From Rugosimonospora africana (GTDB lineage Bacteria; Actinomycetota; Actinomycetes; Mycobacteriales; Micromonosporaceae): a stretch of DNA of 64,000 bases. The translations under genes and the position numbers were made by a program. The stretch's first letter is position 1; every line of letters starts with the position of its first letter. Positions 17,139 to 25,712 of this stretch are shown one piece after another. The notes below the pieces were generated by a model. That model saw nothing but the letters and a program-made list of their open reading frames with translations. It was not told the origin of the DNA and made no database searches. The stretch is from positions 186,001 to 250,000 of the forward strand of contig NZ_BONZ01000013.1 in the NCBI RefSeq assembly GCF_016862975.1, in the 5' to 3' direction.

Positions 17139-17945
17139 TCAGCTACGCAGCTCGGCCACGCAGCACTTGACGCTGCCGCCGCCCTTCTTCAGCTCGGTCA
17201 GCTCCACCAGCCGCGGCAGGTACCCGGCCGCCGCGAGCCGGTCCGCCAGCGCGGTCGCCTCGCTGCTGAGCACCACGTTACGGCCGTCGCTGACCAGGTT
17301 CAGGCCGAACGCCAGGGCGTCGGGCTCCGACGCCAGTACCGCGTCCGGGAACAGTTGGCGCAGCACCGCCTGTGACGACGCCGAGAACGCGGCCGGGTAG
17401 TACGCGATCGTGGTGTCGTCGAGCGGCGCGAGCGCCATGTCCAGGTGGTAGAAGCGCGGGTCCACGAGCCGGAGCGAGATCACCGGCCGGCCCAGCACCT
17501 CCTGCGCCTCGGCATGGGCGGTCGGCTCGGTGCGGAAGCCGTACCCGGCCAGGATCAGGCCGGGACCGGGGACGTAGGTGAAATCGCCCTCGCCCTCGTT
17601 GATCTCGGTCGGTGCGACGAAACGCCACCCGGGCTCGTCCTGGATCGCGTAGAACGCCTGGTGCGCGGCGGCTTCGGCGGCTCGCTGCGGGTACCGGAAC
17701 CGGGCGCCGTACACCGTCCCGTCGACCGAGAAGGCGCCGTTCGCCGCGTACACCATGTCGGGCAGCCCGGCCTGCGGCGTCAGGACGTGTACCCGGTGTC
17801 CCAGTTCGACCAGCGTCTCCCGCAGCCGTTCCCACTGCTTGCCGGCCAGGTCAGCGTCGACCGGGGACGTGGTGTCCATCCACGGGTTGATCGCGTACTT
17901 GACCGTGAAGTACGCCGGTGGGCACATCAGGTATGTCCTCGGCAT
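17139..17945 (-). CDS. Dimethylargininase / amidinotransferase-family hydrolase
   Basis: A 268-residue enzyme of the guanidino-group-modifying fold. It shows VYAANGAFSVDG with the substrate-binding Asn, TEINEGEGDFTYV with the conserved Glu and Asp, RFYHLDMALAPL with the catalytic His, and the nucleophile cysteine in GGGSVKCCVAEL at the C-terminus. It would hydrolyse dimethylarginine or arginine-like compounds to citrulline. The start ATG 17945 has TACGCT seven bases upstream and no ribosome-binding site. It is divergent from an Lrp-type regulator, its likely controller. In other actinobacteria this pair often sits with ornithine aminotransferase, which is absent here. Confidence 0.85.
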   Translation of the reverse strand: MPRTYLMCPPAYFTVKYAINPWMDTTSPVDADLAGKQWERLRETLVELGHRVHVLTPQAGLPDMVYAANGAFSVDGTVYGARFRYPQRAAEAAAHQAFYAIQDEPGWRFVAPTEINEGEGDFTYVPGPGLILAGYGFRTEPTAHAEAQEVLGRPVISLRLVDPRFYHLDMALAPLDDTTIAYYPAAFSASSQAVLRQLFPDAVLASEPDALAFGLNLVSDGRNVVLSSEATALADRLAAAGYLPRLVELTELKKGGGSVKCCVAELRS

Positions 17946-17952
17946 GATCCAA

Positions 17953-17966
17953 AGCGTAGGTACGCT
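17953..17966. promoter_or_regulatory. Palindromic pair of divergent -10 elements between dimethylargininase and Lrp genes
   Basis: AGCGTA-GG-TACGCT is a perfect palindrome. Read in either direction it supplies TACGCT: seven bases before the ATG at 17945 on the reverse strand, and about 47 bases before the TTG at 18013 on the forward strand. Two polymerases could not occupy both at once. The site is also a candidate for Lrp-family binding. Confidence 0.5.
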
Positions 17967-18012
17967 CGAACAAGCGAAACAGCCGGAAGGCTTGCGTGAA
18001 AGGAGCGATCCG

Positions 18013-18507
18013 TTGCAGATCGACGCGGTAGACCAGCGGATCATTGCGTCCCTCGCGGCGGACGCCAGGGCCACGTACGCGGACATCGGGGCCCAGGTCT
18101 CGCTGTCCGCGCCGGCCGTCAAGCGCAGGGTCGATCGCCTGCGCGCGGGCGGGGTCATCAAGGGCTTCACCGCGGTCATCGACCCGGCCGCGGTCGGCTG
18201 GACGACCGAGGCATTCGTCGAACTGTTCTGTACCGGGCGGACGACGCCGGCGCAGATCGGCGCCGCGGCCCGGCGGCACCCGGAGGTGGTCGGCGCGTAC
18301 ACGATCTCCGGCGAGGCCGACGCGCTGGTGCACCTGCGGGCGGCGGACATGGCTCACCTGGAGCAGGCGCTGGAGCGGCTGCGCGCGGAGCGCTTCGTCA
18401 CCTCGACCCGAAGCATGATCGTCCTGTCACGCCTGGTCGACGGCGTGCCATCCGCCGCCGGACCGGCCGGCACCCCGGCGAAGCCGGCCGCCACCCGGTC
18501 ACGCTGA
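18013..18507 (+). CDS. Lrp/AsnC-family transcriptional regulator
   Basis: A 164-residue regulator. The N-terminal helix-turn-helix begins IDAVDQRIIASLAADARATY and its recognition helix is SLSAPAVKRRVDRLRAGGVI. The C-terminal RAM (effector-binding) domain includes VVGAYTISGEADALVHLRAAD. I chose TTG 18013 since AAAGGAG sits seven bases upstream and the frame before it is not family-like. It probably controls the divergent dimethylargininase gene and its own transcription in response to an amino acid. Confidence 0.88.
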   Translation: MQIDAVDQRIIASLAADARATYADIGAQVSLSAPAVKRRVDRLRAGGVIKGFTAVIDPAAVGWTTEAFVELFCTGRTTPAQIGAAARRHPEVVGAYTISGEADALVHLRAADMAHLEQALERLRAERFVTSTRSMIVLSRLVDGVPSAAGPAGTPAKPAATRSR

Positions 18508-18586
18508 CCGCGGACACGGCGCCGGCGGCTCACCGGCATCGCGGGACCGGACGGAACCGGGACCGGACCGGCGGCGTCGAAGGGGC

Positions 18587-20647
18587 ATGGATGTCAACCG
18601 GGGTATCGCGGGCAGGATCCGTCCCCTCATGGCCGGCGCCGTGGCCGCCGGGCTGCTGCTGACCGGGTGCGACGCCGGTGGGGCGGCGCACCGGACCTCT
18701 CCCGTGCCGGTCGGCACGTTCGCCCTGGTCGGCTTCGGCTCCTGCGCCGATCTGCTGGCCGGGCTGCGCGCTGCGGCCAACGCCAGGGTGACCGCGTACG
18801 GGTTGGGTGGCGCGACGCCGGTGTTCGCCGGCGGCGGGCCGGTGCCCGACGCCGTGGCGGCCGGCAGCGGCACGAACGCCGGTGGGCCGGTCGCCGGCAG
18901 GGCCGACGCCGCGGGCGGGACGAGCGCCGACGCGGCTTCGACTCCGGCATACTCCGGCACCAACACGGCCGAACCCGGGGTCGACGAGCCGGATCTGGTC
19001 AAGACGGACGGGCATCGGATCGTCGTGATCAGTGACGGGGTACTGCGGGTGATCGACGCCGCGAGCCGCAAGGTCACCGGCAGCCTCCCGCTCGGCGAGC
19101 AGAACGGGAACGGCACCGGCACCGGCTCCATCGGCGGCTTCGACGACATCGGGTACGGCAGCGGCGGCGACGCCGGCCTCCTGCTGGCCGGCGACCGGGC
19201 GCTCGTGTTCACCCGTACCGGCGGGATCGACGACATCACCGGACCGGCACTGCTGCTGGTCGACCTCGCCGGTCAGCCCAGAATCGTCGGCTCGTACGCG
19301 ATCGACGGAAACTTGGTCGACGCGCGGCAGGTCGGCGCGACCGTGCGGGTGGTCGTGCGCTCCGCGCCCCGGATCAACTTCCCGCGCCTCGACAACGCGA
19401 CCGACGCGCAGCGGCTGGCGGCCAACCACGCCGCGATCGACAAGTCGGGGCCGGCCGACTGGCTGCCCGGGTACGCGGTCACCACGGGCGGCAAGACCAC
19501 CCGGGGTACCGTGCCCTGCGACGCGGTGAGCCGACCGGCCGAGTACTCGGGGTCGTCGATGCTGACCGTGCTCACCTTCCCGTTGGGCACCGGATCAAAG
19601 GGCACCGGGGCAACGGGCACCGCACCCACGGGCACCGCGTCGCTGGGCACCGGGAACCCGGTGACCGTGGTCGCCGACGGGACGACCGTCTACTCCAACG
19701 GTTCCAGCCTGTACGTCGCGGGCGACAACCGGTGGCGCCTCATGCAGCCGATGATCGCCCTGCCGTCTGGCGGCCCATCGGTACGGCCGTCGCCGCCGCA
19801 GCAGCGCACCGAGCTGTACCAGTTCGACACCGCCGGTACCGGGCGGCCGGGCTTCGTCGGTGCCGGTTCGGTGCCCGGGTACCTCATCAACCAGTACGCG
19901 CTGTCCGACTGGGGCGGCAACCTGCGGGTGGCCACGACCGAGGGGGACTCCTCGGCGGTGTACGTGCTGCACCGCTCGGGCTCGGCGCTGCGGACCATCG
20001 GGAAGGTGGGCGGCCTCGGCAAGGGAGAGCGGATCTACGCGGTCCGGTTCGACGCCGGCATCGGGTACGTGGTGACCTACCGGCAGACCGATCCGCTGTA
20101 CGCGGTCGACCTGCGCGATCCGGCGCACCCATCGCTGAGTGGCTCACTGGACATCGACGGGTACTCGGCGTACCTGCATCCCATCGACGGCGACCGGCTC
20201 ATCGGCGTCGGGCAGGCGGCCGGCCCGGACGGCCGGATCCAGGGCGCGGCGGTTTCGCTCTTCGACGTCTCCAACCCGGCCGCGCCGAAGCGGCTCACCC
20301 AGTACCGGGTCCGCTACGGCCACTCCACCGCCGAGTTCGACCCGCACGCGTTCCTGTACTGGCCGGCGACCGGTCTGCTGGTGCTGCCGATGACGACGGT
20401 GAACGTGGGGCCGCTGCAGAAACCGCGCGGGCCGATGCCGCCGGTGGCCAAGCAGACCGCCGGTGCCGTCACGCTGCACGTGACCGCGAACGCGATTCGC
20501 GCGCTGGCCACCGGTAGCGTGAGCCACGAGAACCAGCCGATCAGCCGCTCGCTGGTCGTCGACCGTACACTGTGGACGGTCTCGGCGAACGGCCTGGCCG
20601 CGTACGACCTCTCGTCGCTCGCCGCGCAGGCGTGGTTGCCGTACTGA
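18587..20647 (+). CDS. Secreted lipoprotein with C-terminal beta-propeller domain
   Basis: A 686-residue protein. The signal sequence ends in LLTGC, so it is probably lipid-anchored. After a low-complexity linker comes YSGTNTAEPGVDEPDLVKTD, which is diagnostic for the secreted beta-propeller family PF09826. Seven-blade-like repeats fill the rest, for example YAVRFDAGIGYVVTYRQTD. A run of five 15-bp repeats at 19585-19659 encodes the pattern GTGxx between two blades. The role is unknown in the family. The start ATG 18587 has AAGGGG upstream. Confidence 0.82.
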   Translation: MDVNRGIAGRIRPLMAGAVAAGLLLTGCDAGGAAHRTSPVPVGTFALVGFGSCADLLAGLRAAANARVTAYGLGGATPVFAGGGPVPDAVAAGSGTNAGGPVAGRADAAGGTSADAASTPAYSGTNTAEPGVDEPDLVKTDGHRIVVISDGVLRVIDAASRKVTGSLPLGEQNGNGTGTGSIGGFDDIGYGSGGDAGLLLAGDRALVFTRTGGIDDITGPALLLVDLAGQPRIVGSYAIDGNLVDARQVGATVRVVVRSAPRINFPRLDNATDAQRLAANHAAIDKSGPADWLPGYAVTTGGKTTRGTVPCDAVSRPAEYSGSSMLTVLTFPLGTGSKGTGATGTAPTGTASLGTGNPVTVVADGTTVYSNGSSLYVAGDNRWRLMQPMIALPSGGPSVRPSPPQQRTELYQFDTAGTGRPGFVGAGSVPGYLINQYALSDWGGNLRVATTEGDSSAVYVLHRSGSALRTIGKVGGLGKGERIYAVRFDAGIGYVVTYRQTDPLYAVDLRDPAHPSLSGSLDIDGYSAYLHPIDGDRLIGVGQAAGPDGRIQGAAVSLFDVSNPAAPKRLTQYRVRYGHSTAEFDPHAFLYWPATGLLVLPMTTVNVGPLQKPRGPMPPVAKQTAGAVTLHVTANAIRALATGSVSHENQPISRSLVVDRTLWTVSANGLAAYDLSSLAAQAWLPY
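19585..19659 (+). repeat. Five 15-bp in-frame repeats in the beta-propeller gene
   Basis: GGGCACCG recurs at 19585, 19600, 19615, 19630 and 19645 and encodes a Gly/Thr-rich loop. Because the unit is five codons long, gain or loss keeps the frame. Confidence 0.75.
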
Positions 20648-21718
20648 TCAGAGGTACATGCCGGTGTGCTCGCCCTCGGCACCGGCCGCCTTCTCGTCGC
20701 CGAAGAAGCGCTTGCCGCCGAACTCGCCGGCCAGCCGGTCGTCGAGTTCGTCGGCTAGCCCGGTCATGACCTGTACCGCCAGCATCAGGTGAGTCGCCTG
20801 GAAGTCGCGGCCGAACACCGGCACCGAGGCCCACACGGTGTCGTCGGTGCAGTACAGCCGCCCGATCGGCATGCGGTTGGTCAGCTCGGACAACCGCACG
20901 TACAACTGCTCGGTCGGGCGCACCTCGGTCAGTACCGGTGAAAAGACATCGACCAGCGGCGGGTTGTCGCGCACCCGCACGAAGACCATCGCCGAGCCGG
21001 CCCGGATTCCGATGTCGCCGTCGCCGTCCACCTGCAGGAGTTCGGGTTGGGTCTTGAGCAGCCCGGCGACGACCGCGGCGACCCGGTCACCGAGCGGCAG
21101 GTCGATGTTGCGGGCGGCCGAGCCGGTCCCGGACAGCACCCGCGCCTCCGCGCCCTCGTCGGTCGCGGCGCCCGCGTCCGGACCCTCGCCCAGCAGCACC
21201 GGACGGGCCGTACCCAGCGGGCCGACGGGCAGCGGCTTGTCGTCGTGACCTCTCGCGGCGTAGGTGACGAACGCCGGGTGCGGGGCTCCGTAGATGTCGC
21301 GCAGCGTACGGGTGACGATCACCGCGATCCGGGTGGCTTCGGCCGCGGTGCCCGAGTATCCGAAATCGTCGCCGGAGCCGGCCATCACCCCGGGCGGTGA
21401 CCAGCCGAGCGCGACCAGGTCGGCCACCTGGCCACGGTCGAGGCGGTAACCCGGCGGAAGCGTCGAGTTACTGACAGCGAGAGCCCCGAGCCTCCCCCCG
21501 TCGTTCGACTGCACGGTGACCGCGTAAACCGCGTCGCCGGTACCGGAGGCGGTCGGGTCGAGGGTCAGCTCCAGCTGAGTACCGGGTGGCATTTCCGGCG
21601 CACAATCGGCCAGCGCCTTGGCGAAGTCCCGCCAAGCGTCGGTGACCTTCGACTTGAGGTCGGCATTCACCGCGAGGTCATCCAGCAGGGCTGCCTCTGG
21701 TGGAGTTTCAGCCGACAT
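20648..21718 (-). CDS. YbjN / type III chaperone-like (TY-Chap) family protein
   Basis: A 356-residue soluble protein. The C-terminal 120 residues, with VFVRVRDNPPLVDVFSPVL, LYCTDDTVWASVPVFG and HLMLAVQVMTGLADELDD, match the YbjN-type peptide-binding fold seen in many actinobacterial proteins of unknown function. The N-terminal 180 residues have a less clear alpha/beta region (GYRLDRGQVADLVALGWSPP) that also recurs in TY-Chap proteins. AGGAGG lies eight bases before the ATG. It converges on the beta-propeller gene, whose stop lies immediately beside its own. Function is not known. Confidence 0.65.
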   Translation of the reverse strand: MSAETPPEAALLDDLAVNADLKSKVTDAWRDFAKALADCAPEMPPGTQLELTLDPTASGTGDAVYAVTVQSNDGGRLGALAVSNSTLPPGYRLDRGQVADLVALGWSPPGVMAGSGDDFGYSGTAAEATRIAVIVTRTLRDIYGAPHPAFVTYAARGHDDKPLPVGPLGTARPVLLGEGPDAGAATDEGAEARVLSGTGSAARNIDLPLGDRVAAVVAGLLKTQPELLQVDGDGDIGIRAGSAMVFVRVRDNPPLVDVFSPVLTEVRPTEQLYVRLSELTNRMPIGRLYCTDDTVWASVPVFGRDFQATHLMLAVQVMTGLADELDDRLAGEFGGKRFFGDEKAAGAEGEHTGMYL

Positions 21719-21820
21719 CTCGTCTACCTCCTACACGCCCCGCTCCTGCACGCGACGCATCACTGTCCGGTTGGCGAGCCGGCCGGTCCAGGGACGGTTC
21801 GGCCCGCTCGTCGCGCCCAC

Positions 21821-21955
21821 CTTAGCTCCCTGGCCCGCCAGCGCTCCGCCCATGCCGAAGCTGCCTGGCCTGCCAGGGTTCCGCCGCGCGAAAGCTGCCC
21901 GGCCCGCCCGCGCTCCGCCCATGCCGGAGCTGCCTGGACCGCCCATGCCGAAGTG
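21821..21955. repeat. Decayed 33-35 bp tandem repeats before the molybdoenzyme gene
   Basis: Units start near 21842, 21877 and 21911, with partial copies at 21821 and 21944. The first and third share CGCTCCGCCCATGCCG and AGCTGCCTGG. The array fills the spacer between the YbjN-like gene and the fdhF-like promoter. Confidence 0.6.
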
Positions 21956-21986
21956 AACAGGATCTGGACGCTCCGCTCTCGCCGAC

Positions 21987-21992
21987 TATGGT
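21987..21992 (+). promoter_or_regulatory. -10 element TATGGT for the leaderless fdhF-like gene
   Basis: TATGGT ends seven bases before the ATG at 22000. An upstream in-frame ATG at 21988 lies inside this element and is unlikely to be used. Confidence 0.55.
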
Positions 21993-21999
21993 CGGAAGC

Positions 22000-24339
22000 A
22001 TGGTCCGTAAAGCGCCGCGCGAGGACACCGGAGACGAGAATCTGACCGTTCGCCGCCCGGAACGCAGTGCCGCCGGGGTCGGCGGGGTCATTCACGGGCT
22101 GGCTCCCGGGCTGGCCCAGATGGGCGTCCGGCGATCCGCCCGTACTCTGCTGAAGCTCAACCAGGTCGGCGGGTTCGACTGCCCGGGCTGCGCGTGGCCG
22201 GAGCCCGCACCGGGCAAACGGCACCACGCGGAGTTCTGCGAGAACGGTGCCAAGGCGGTGGCCGAGGAGGCGACCCTGCGCCGGGTCACCGCCGAGTTCT
22301 TCGCCGCGCATCCGGTGTCCGAACTGTCCGAACGCAGCGATCACTGGCTCGGCCAGCAGGGCCGGCTCACCACACCGATGGTGCTGCGACCCGGCTCAAC
22401 GCACTACGCGCCGATCTCCTGGGACGACGCGTTCGAGCTGGTCGGCTCGACGCTGCGCGGGCTCGACTCGCCGGATCAGGCCGCCTTCTACACCTCCGGC
22501 CGCACGTCGAACGAGGCCGCCTTCCTGTACCAGCTCTTCGCCCGGGCCTACGGCACGAACAACCTCCCGGACTGCTCCAACATGTGCCACGAGTCGTCCG
22601 GCGTCGCGCTGACCGAGACGATCGGCATCGGCAAGGGCTCGGTCACCCTCGACGACATCCACCGGGCATCGCTGCTGGTGGTTGTCGGCCAGAACCCGGG
22701 GACCAATCACCCGCGCATGCTCACCGCGTTGGAGACCGCGAAGCGCAACGGCGCGAAAATCATCGCGGTCAACCCGCTGCCGGAGGCCGGCCTGCTGCGC
22801 TTCCGCAACCCGCAGCGCCCGTCCGGGGTCATCGGCGACGGCACCGCGCTCGCCGACCGGTACCTGCAGATCCGGGTTGGTGGGGATCTGGCTCTGTTCC
22901 AGGCGTTCGCCTCGCTGCTGCTCGAGTGGGGCGCGATCGACAAGTCCTTTGTGGACACCTACACGTCCGGCTTCGCCGCCTACCGCGCGGACTTGGAGGA
23001 CCTGGACTGGGCGGACGTGCTCACGGCGACCGGGCTGAGCCGGGAGGAGATCGTCGAAGCGGCCCGGATGCTGGCGATGTCGGACGCCACCATCGTCTGC
23101 TGGGCGATGGGCCTGACCCAGCGCCGGGACTCGGTACCGGCGATCCGTGAGATCAGCAACGTCCAGCTGCTACGCGGCATGGTCGGCAAGCCGGGTGCGG
23201 GGTTGTGCCCGGTGCGTGGGCACTCCAATGTCCAGGGCGACCGGACCATGGGCGTCTGGCACGAGACGCCGAAATGGCTGCCGGCTCTGGCGTCGCGGCT
23301 GGACTTCGAGGTGCCGGCCCGTCGCGGGTACGACACGGTGGAGACGATCCGGGCGATGCGCGAAGGCGCGGTACGCGTGTTCTTCGGGCTCGGCGGCAAC
23401 TTCGCGGCGGCGACGCCGGACACCGAGGTCACCCGGGCGGCCCTCGCGGCGTGCGAGCTGACCGTGCACGTGTCGACGAAGCTGAACCGGTCGCACACGG
23501 TACCGGGCCGGACCGCGCTGATCCTGCCATGCCTCGGCCGTACCGAGCGGGACGCCCAGCGCTCCGGCGACCAGTTCGTCACGGTCGAGGACTCGATGTC
23601 GGCGGTGCACGCGTCGCATGGCACGCTGCGCCCGGCCTCCGAACACCTGCTCTCCGAGGTGGCCATCGTCAGCCGGCTGGCCCGCGCCACCCTGCCTGGG
23701 TCGACGATCCCGTGGGCAGCGTACGAGGACGACTACCGGGCAATCCGGGAACAGATCGCCGCGGTGGTACCCGGCTTCGGCGACTACGAGGCCCGGGTCG
23801 CCACCGGCGCCGGATTCACGCTGCCGCACCCGCCCCGGGACCGGCGACAGTTCCCGACGGCGTCGGGGCACGCGAACTTCGTGGTCAACCGGCTGGAGGT
23901 CACTGAGATCCCGGCCGGGCGGCTGTTGCTCCAGACGGTTCGGAGCCACGATCAGTACAACACCACGATTTACGGACTAGACGATCGATACCGGGGAATT
24001 CACAATGGGCGTCGCGTGGTCTTCGTGAACCCGGACGACCTCGCGGCACTGGGTATCGACGACGGCACGCTCGTGGACATCGTGTCCGAGTGGACGGATG
24101 GCAGCGAACGGCGGGCGACCGGCTTTCGGGTGGTCGGCTACCCGAGCGCGCGCGGGTGCGCGGCCACCTATTTCCCGGAGGCGAACGTGCTGGTACCGCT
24201 GGAGTCCACTGCGGAGCGGTCGAACACGCCGGCCTCGAAGAGCATCATCGTCCGCCTCGAACCGGCGCCTGTCGGCCCCGTCGTCGGATCGGCGTCCTCG
24301 TCCTCGTCGGCGACGAGCACGCCGGCCGGGCCTGCGTGA
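22000..24339 (+). CDS. FdhF/YdeP-family molybdopterin oxidoreductase
   Basis: A 779-residue molybdoenzyme of the DMSO-reductase superfamily. It opens with GFDCPGCAWPEP, has YTSGRTSNEAAFLYQLFARA and the Mo-site segment DCSNMCHESSG near residue 190, where Cys is the likely metal ligand. VVVGQNPGTNHPRM, GAGLCPVRGHSNVQGDRTMG and the C-terminal molydopterin-binding SHDQYNTTIYGLDDRYRG follow. It is YdeP-like rather than a classical formate dehydrogenase: the N-terminal 4Fe-4S cluster motif is reduced. Four bases overlap the MFS gene (GTGA). Nearby mobA and fdhD genes would supply MGD cofactor and its sulfur ligand. The substrate is unknown. Confidence 0.88.
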   Translation: MVRKAPREDTGDENLTVRRPERSAAGVGGVIHGLAPGLAQMGVRRSARTLLKLNQVGGFDCPGCAWPEPAPGKRHHAEFCENGAKAVAEEATLRRVTAEFFAAHPVSELSERSDHWLGQQGRLTTPMVLRPGSTHYAPISWDDAFELVGSTLRGLDSPDQAAFYTSGRTSNEAAFLYQLFARAYGTNNLPDCSNMCHESSGVALTETIGIGKGSVTLDDIHRASLLVVVGQNPGTNHPRMLTALETAKRNGAKIIAVNPLPEAGLLRFRNPQRPSGVIGDGTALADRYLQIRVGGDLALFQAFASLLLEWGAIDKSFVDTYTSGFAAYRADLEDLDWADVLTATGLSREEIVEAARMLAMSDATIVCWAMGLTQRRDSVPAIREISNVQLLRGMVGKPGAGLCPVRGHSNVQGDRTMGVWHETPKWLPALASRLDFEVPARRGYDTVETIRAMREGAVRVFFGLGGNFAAATPDTEVTRAALAACELTVHVSTKLNRSHTVPGRTALILPCLGRTERDAQRSGDQFVTVEDSMSAVHASHGTLRPASEHLLSEVAIVSRLARATLPGSTIPWAAYEDDYRAIREQIAAVVPGFGDYEARVATGAGFTLPHPPRDRRQFPTASGHANFVVNRLEVTEIPAGRLLLQTVRSHDQYNTTIYGLDDRYRGIHNGRRVVFVNPDDLAALGIDDGTLVDIVSEWTDGSERRATGFRVVGYPSARGCAATYFPEANVLVPLESTAERSNTPASKSIIVRLEPAPVGPVVGSASSSSSATSTPAGPA

Positions 24340-25574
24340 GGTACGCCCGGCTCGTCTTCGCCTTCGCCACCTTCATCCTGATCGGCGTCGCCTCGGGCGC
24401 CTCGGGCGTGTTGATCCCCAGCCAGATCGCTGACTACCGGGTCGACAAGGTCACCCTCGGAATGATGTTCTTCACTTTCTCGGCCGGCTATGTGCTGTCC
24501 GGGGTGGCGAACGGATCGCTGATCCGGTGGTTGGGCGCACGCGGCCAGCTGTCTCTGGGCGCGGCCGTGTTCGTGGGCCTGTCGTACGCCATCGGAATGC
24601 GACCGCCGAGCTTCGCGCTGCTGCTGATCGCGAACCTCGGGCTCGGATTCGGTACCGGCATCCTCGACGCGGGCCTCAACGCGTACCTGACCACGCTGCC
24701 CGGGCACACTCCGCTGCTGAACCTGCTGCACGCCTTCTTCGGCGTCGGGGCGCTGATCGGGCCGGTACTGGCGACCGGCCTGCTGCACGATCACCGGCCC
24801 TGGCAGGACGTGTACCTGCTGCTCGCGATCGCCGGGGTGGTGTCGCTCGTCGGATTCCTGGCGCTGTTTCCCCGCCGGGCCGCCCCGGTCGCCGAGGATG
24901 ACCAGAGCGCGCCGTTGGGCGCGGCCCTGCGGCGCCTCGCGGTCTGGTTGGCCGCCGCCTTCCTCTGCCTGTACGTGGGCATCGAGGTCACCGTCGGCAA
25001 CTGGAGCTTCAGCCTGCTCACTCAGCAGAAGGGGGCGGGCGAGTTGCTCGCCGGGTACGTGGTCAGCGGGTACTGGCTGGGCTTGACGCTGGGCCGGTTC
25101 CTGCTGAACGCGGCCGCCACCCGGGCCGGGATCGGCGTGCTGGGAATGATGTACGGCTGCCTGGCCGGAGTCGGCGCCGCCACTGTGCTCACCTGGCTCG
25201 GGCCGGGCGACGTGGTGGTCATGATCGGCTTCGGGCTCATCGGGTTCTTTCTCGGCCCGGTGTTCCCGACTACGATCGCCGTGCTTCCCCGACTCGTCCC
25301 GGTCCGGCTGGTACCGACGGCGGTGGGCCTGCTGGTCGGCGCGAGCGTGATCGGTGGCGCGGTGTTCCCGTGGCTCGCCGGTGCCCTGGCGCAGGGGCTG
25401 GGGTTGGGCTCGTTGCTGCCGTACACGCTGGTGCTCTCCGCGCTGTTGCTCGCCGTGTGGACGACGATCGGGCGCCGGATGGGATCAGTCCCGGGACCAG
25501 GAGCCGGCGAGGTCCTTGATGACGGCAGCGGCCTGCGCCGGATCGGCGCCGCGGCCGACGGCCAGGCCCAGTAG
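24336..25574 (+). CDS. MFS transporter
   Basis: A 412-residue protein with twelve predicted transmembrane helices and the MFS layout. A long cytosolic loop near residues 185-200 (PRRAAPVAEDDQSAP) separates the halves. The frame is entered at GTG 24336, which overlaps the fdhF-like stop by four bases, so the two are translationally coupled. This suggests the transporter handles the substrate or product of the oxidoreductase. It resembles sugar/fucose-permease-like MFS members (GLGFGTGILDAGLNAYLT), but the cargo cannot be assigned. The last 90 bases overlap a small reverse gene. Confidence 0.85.
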   Translation: MRYARLVFAFATFILIGVASGASGVLIPSQIADYRVDKVTLGMMFFTFSAGYVLSGVANGSLIRWLGARGQLSLGAAVFVGLSYAIGMRPPSFALLLIANLGLGFGTGILDAGLNAYLTTLPGHTPLLNLLHAFFGVGALIGPVLATGLLHDHRPWQDVYLLLAIAGVVSLVGFLALFPRRAAPVAEDDQSAPLGAALRRLAVWLAAAFLCLYVGIEVTVGNWSFSLLTQQKGAGELLAGYVVSGYWLGLTLGRFLLNAAATRAGIGVLGMMYGCLAGVGAATVLTWLGPGDVVVMIGFGLIGFFLGPVFPTTIAVLPRLVPVRLVPTAVGLLVGASVIGGAVFPWLAGALAQGLGLGSLLPYTLVLSALLLAVWTTIGRRMGSVPGPGAGEVLDDGSGLRRIGAAADGQAQ

Positions 25575-25712
25575 GTACGCGGTCAGCGGTGCGGCCGGGC
25601 GCATCACCCCGTGCGCCACGTCCCGAGCCAGGTCCAGGACCAGGTTCACGTCAACCGGGTCGAGGTGCAGCGCTTCGCGGACCGAATCGGTCCAGTCGTC
25701 GAGTGCGGACAT
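25485..25712 (-). CDS. DUF6457-like small protein downstream of mobA
   Basis: A 75-residue helical protein (SALDDWTDSVREALHL to IKDLAGSWSRD). Its composition and its place directly after mobA match DUF6457, a small family usually found beside molybdenum cofactor genes. The start ATG 25712 shares its A with the mobA stop (TGATG) and has GGAGGA about ten bases upstream; ATG 25721 would leave almost no spacing. A role in cofactor handling is inferred only from location. Its 3' end is antisense to the end of the MFS gene. Confidence 0.65.
   Translation of the reverse strand: MSALDDWTDSVREALHLDPVDVNLVLDLARDVAHGVMRPAAPLTAYLLGLAVGRGADPAQAAAVIKDLAGSWSRD

Noticed and set aside
17755-18012. Upstream extension of the Lrp reading frame
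   Set aside because: It is antisense to the dimethylargininase gene and precedes the conserved helix-turn-helix; TTG 18013 has a good ribosome-binding site.
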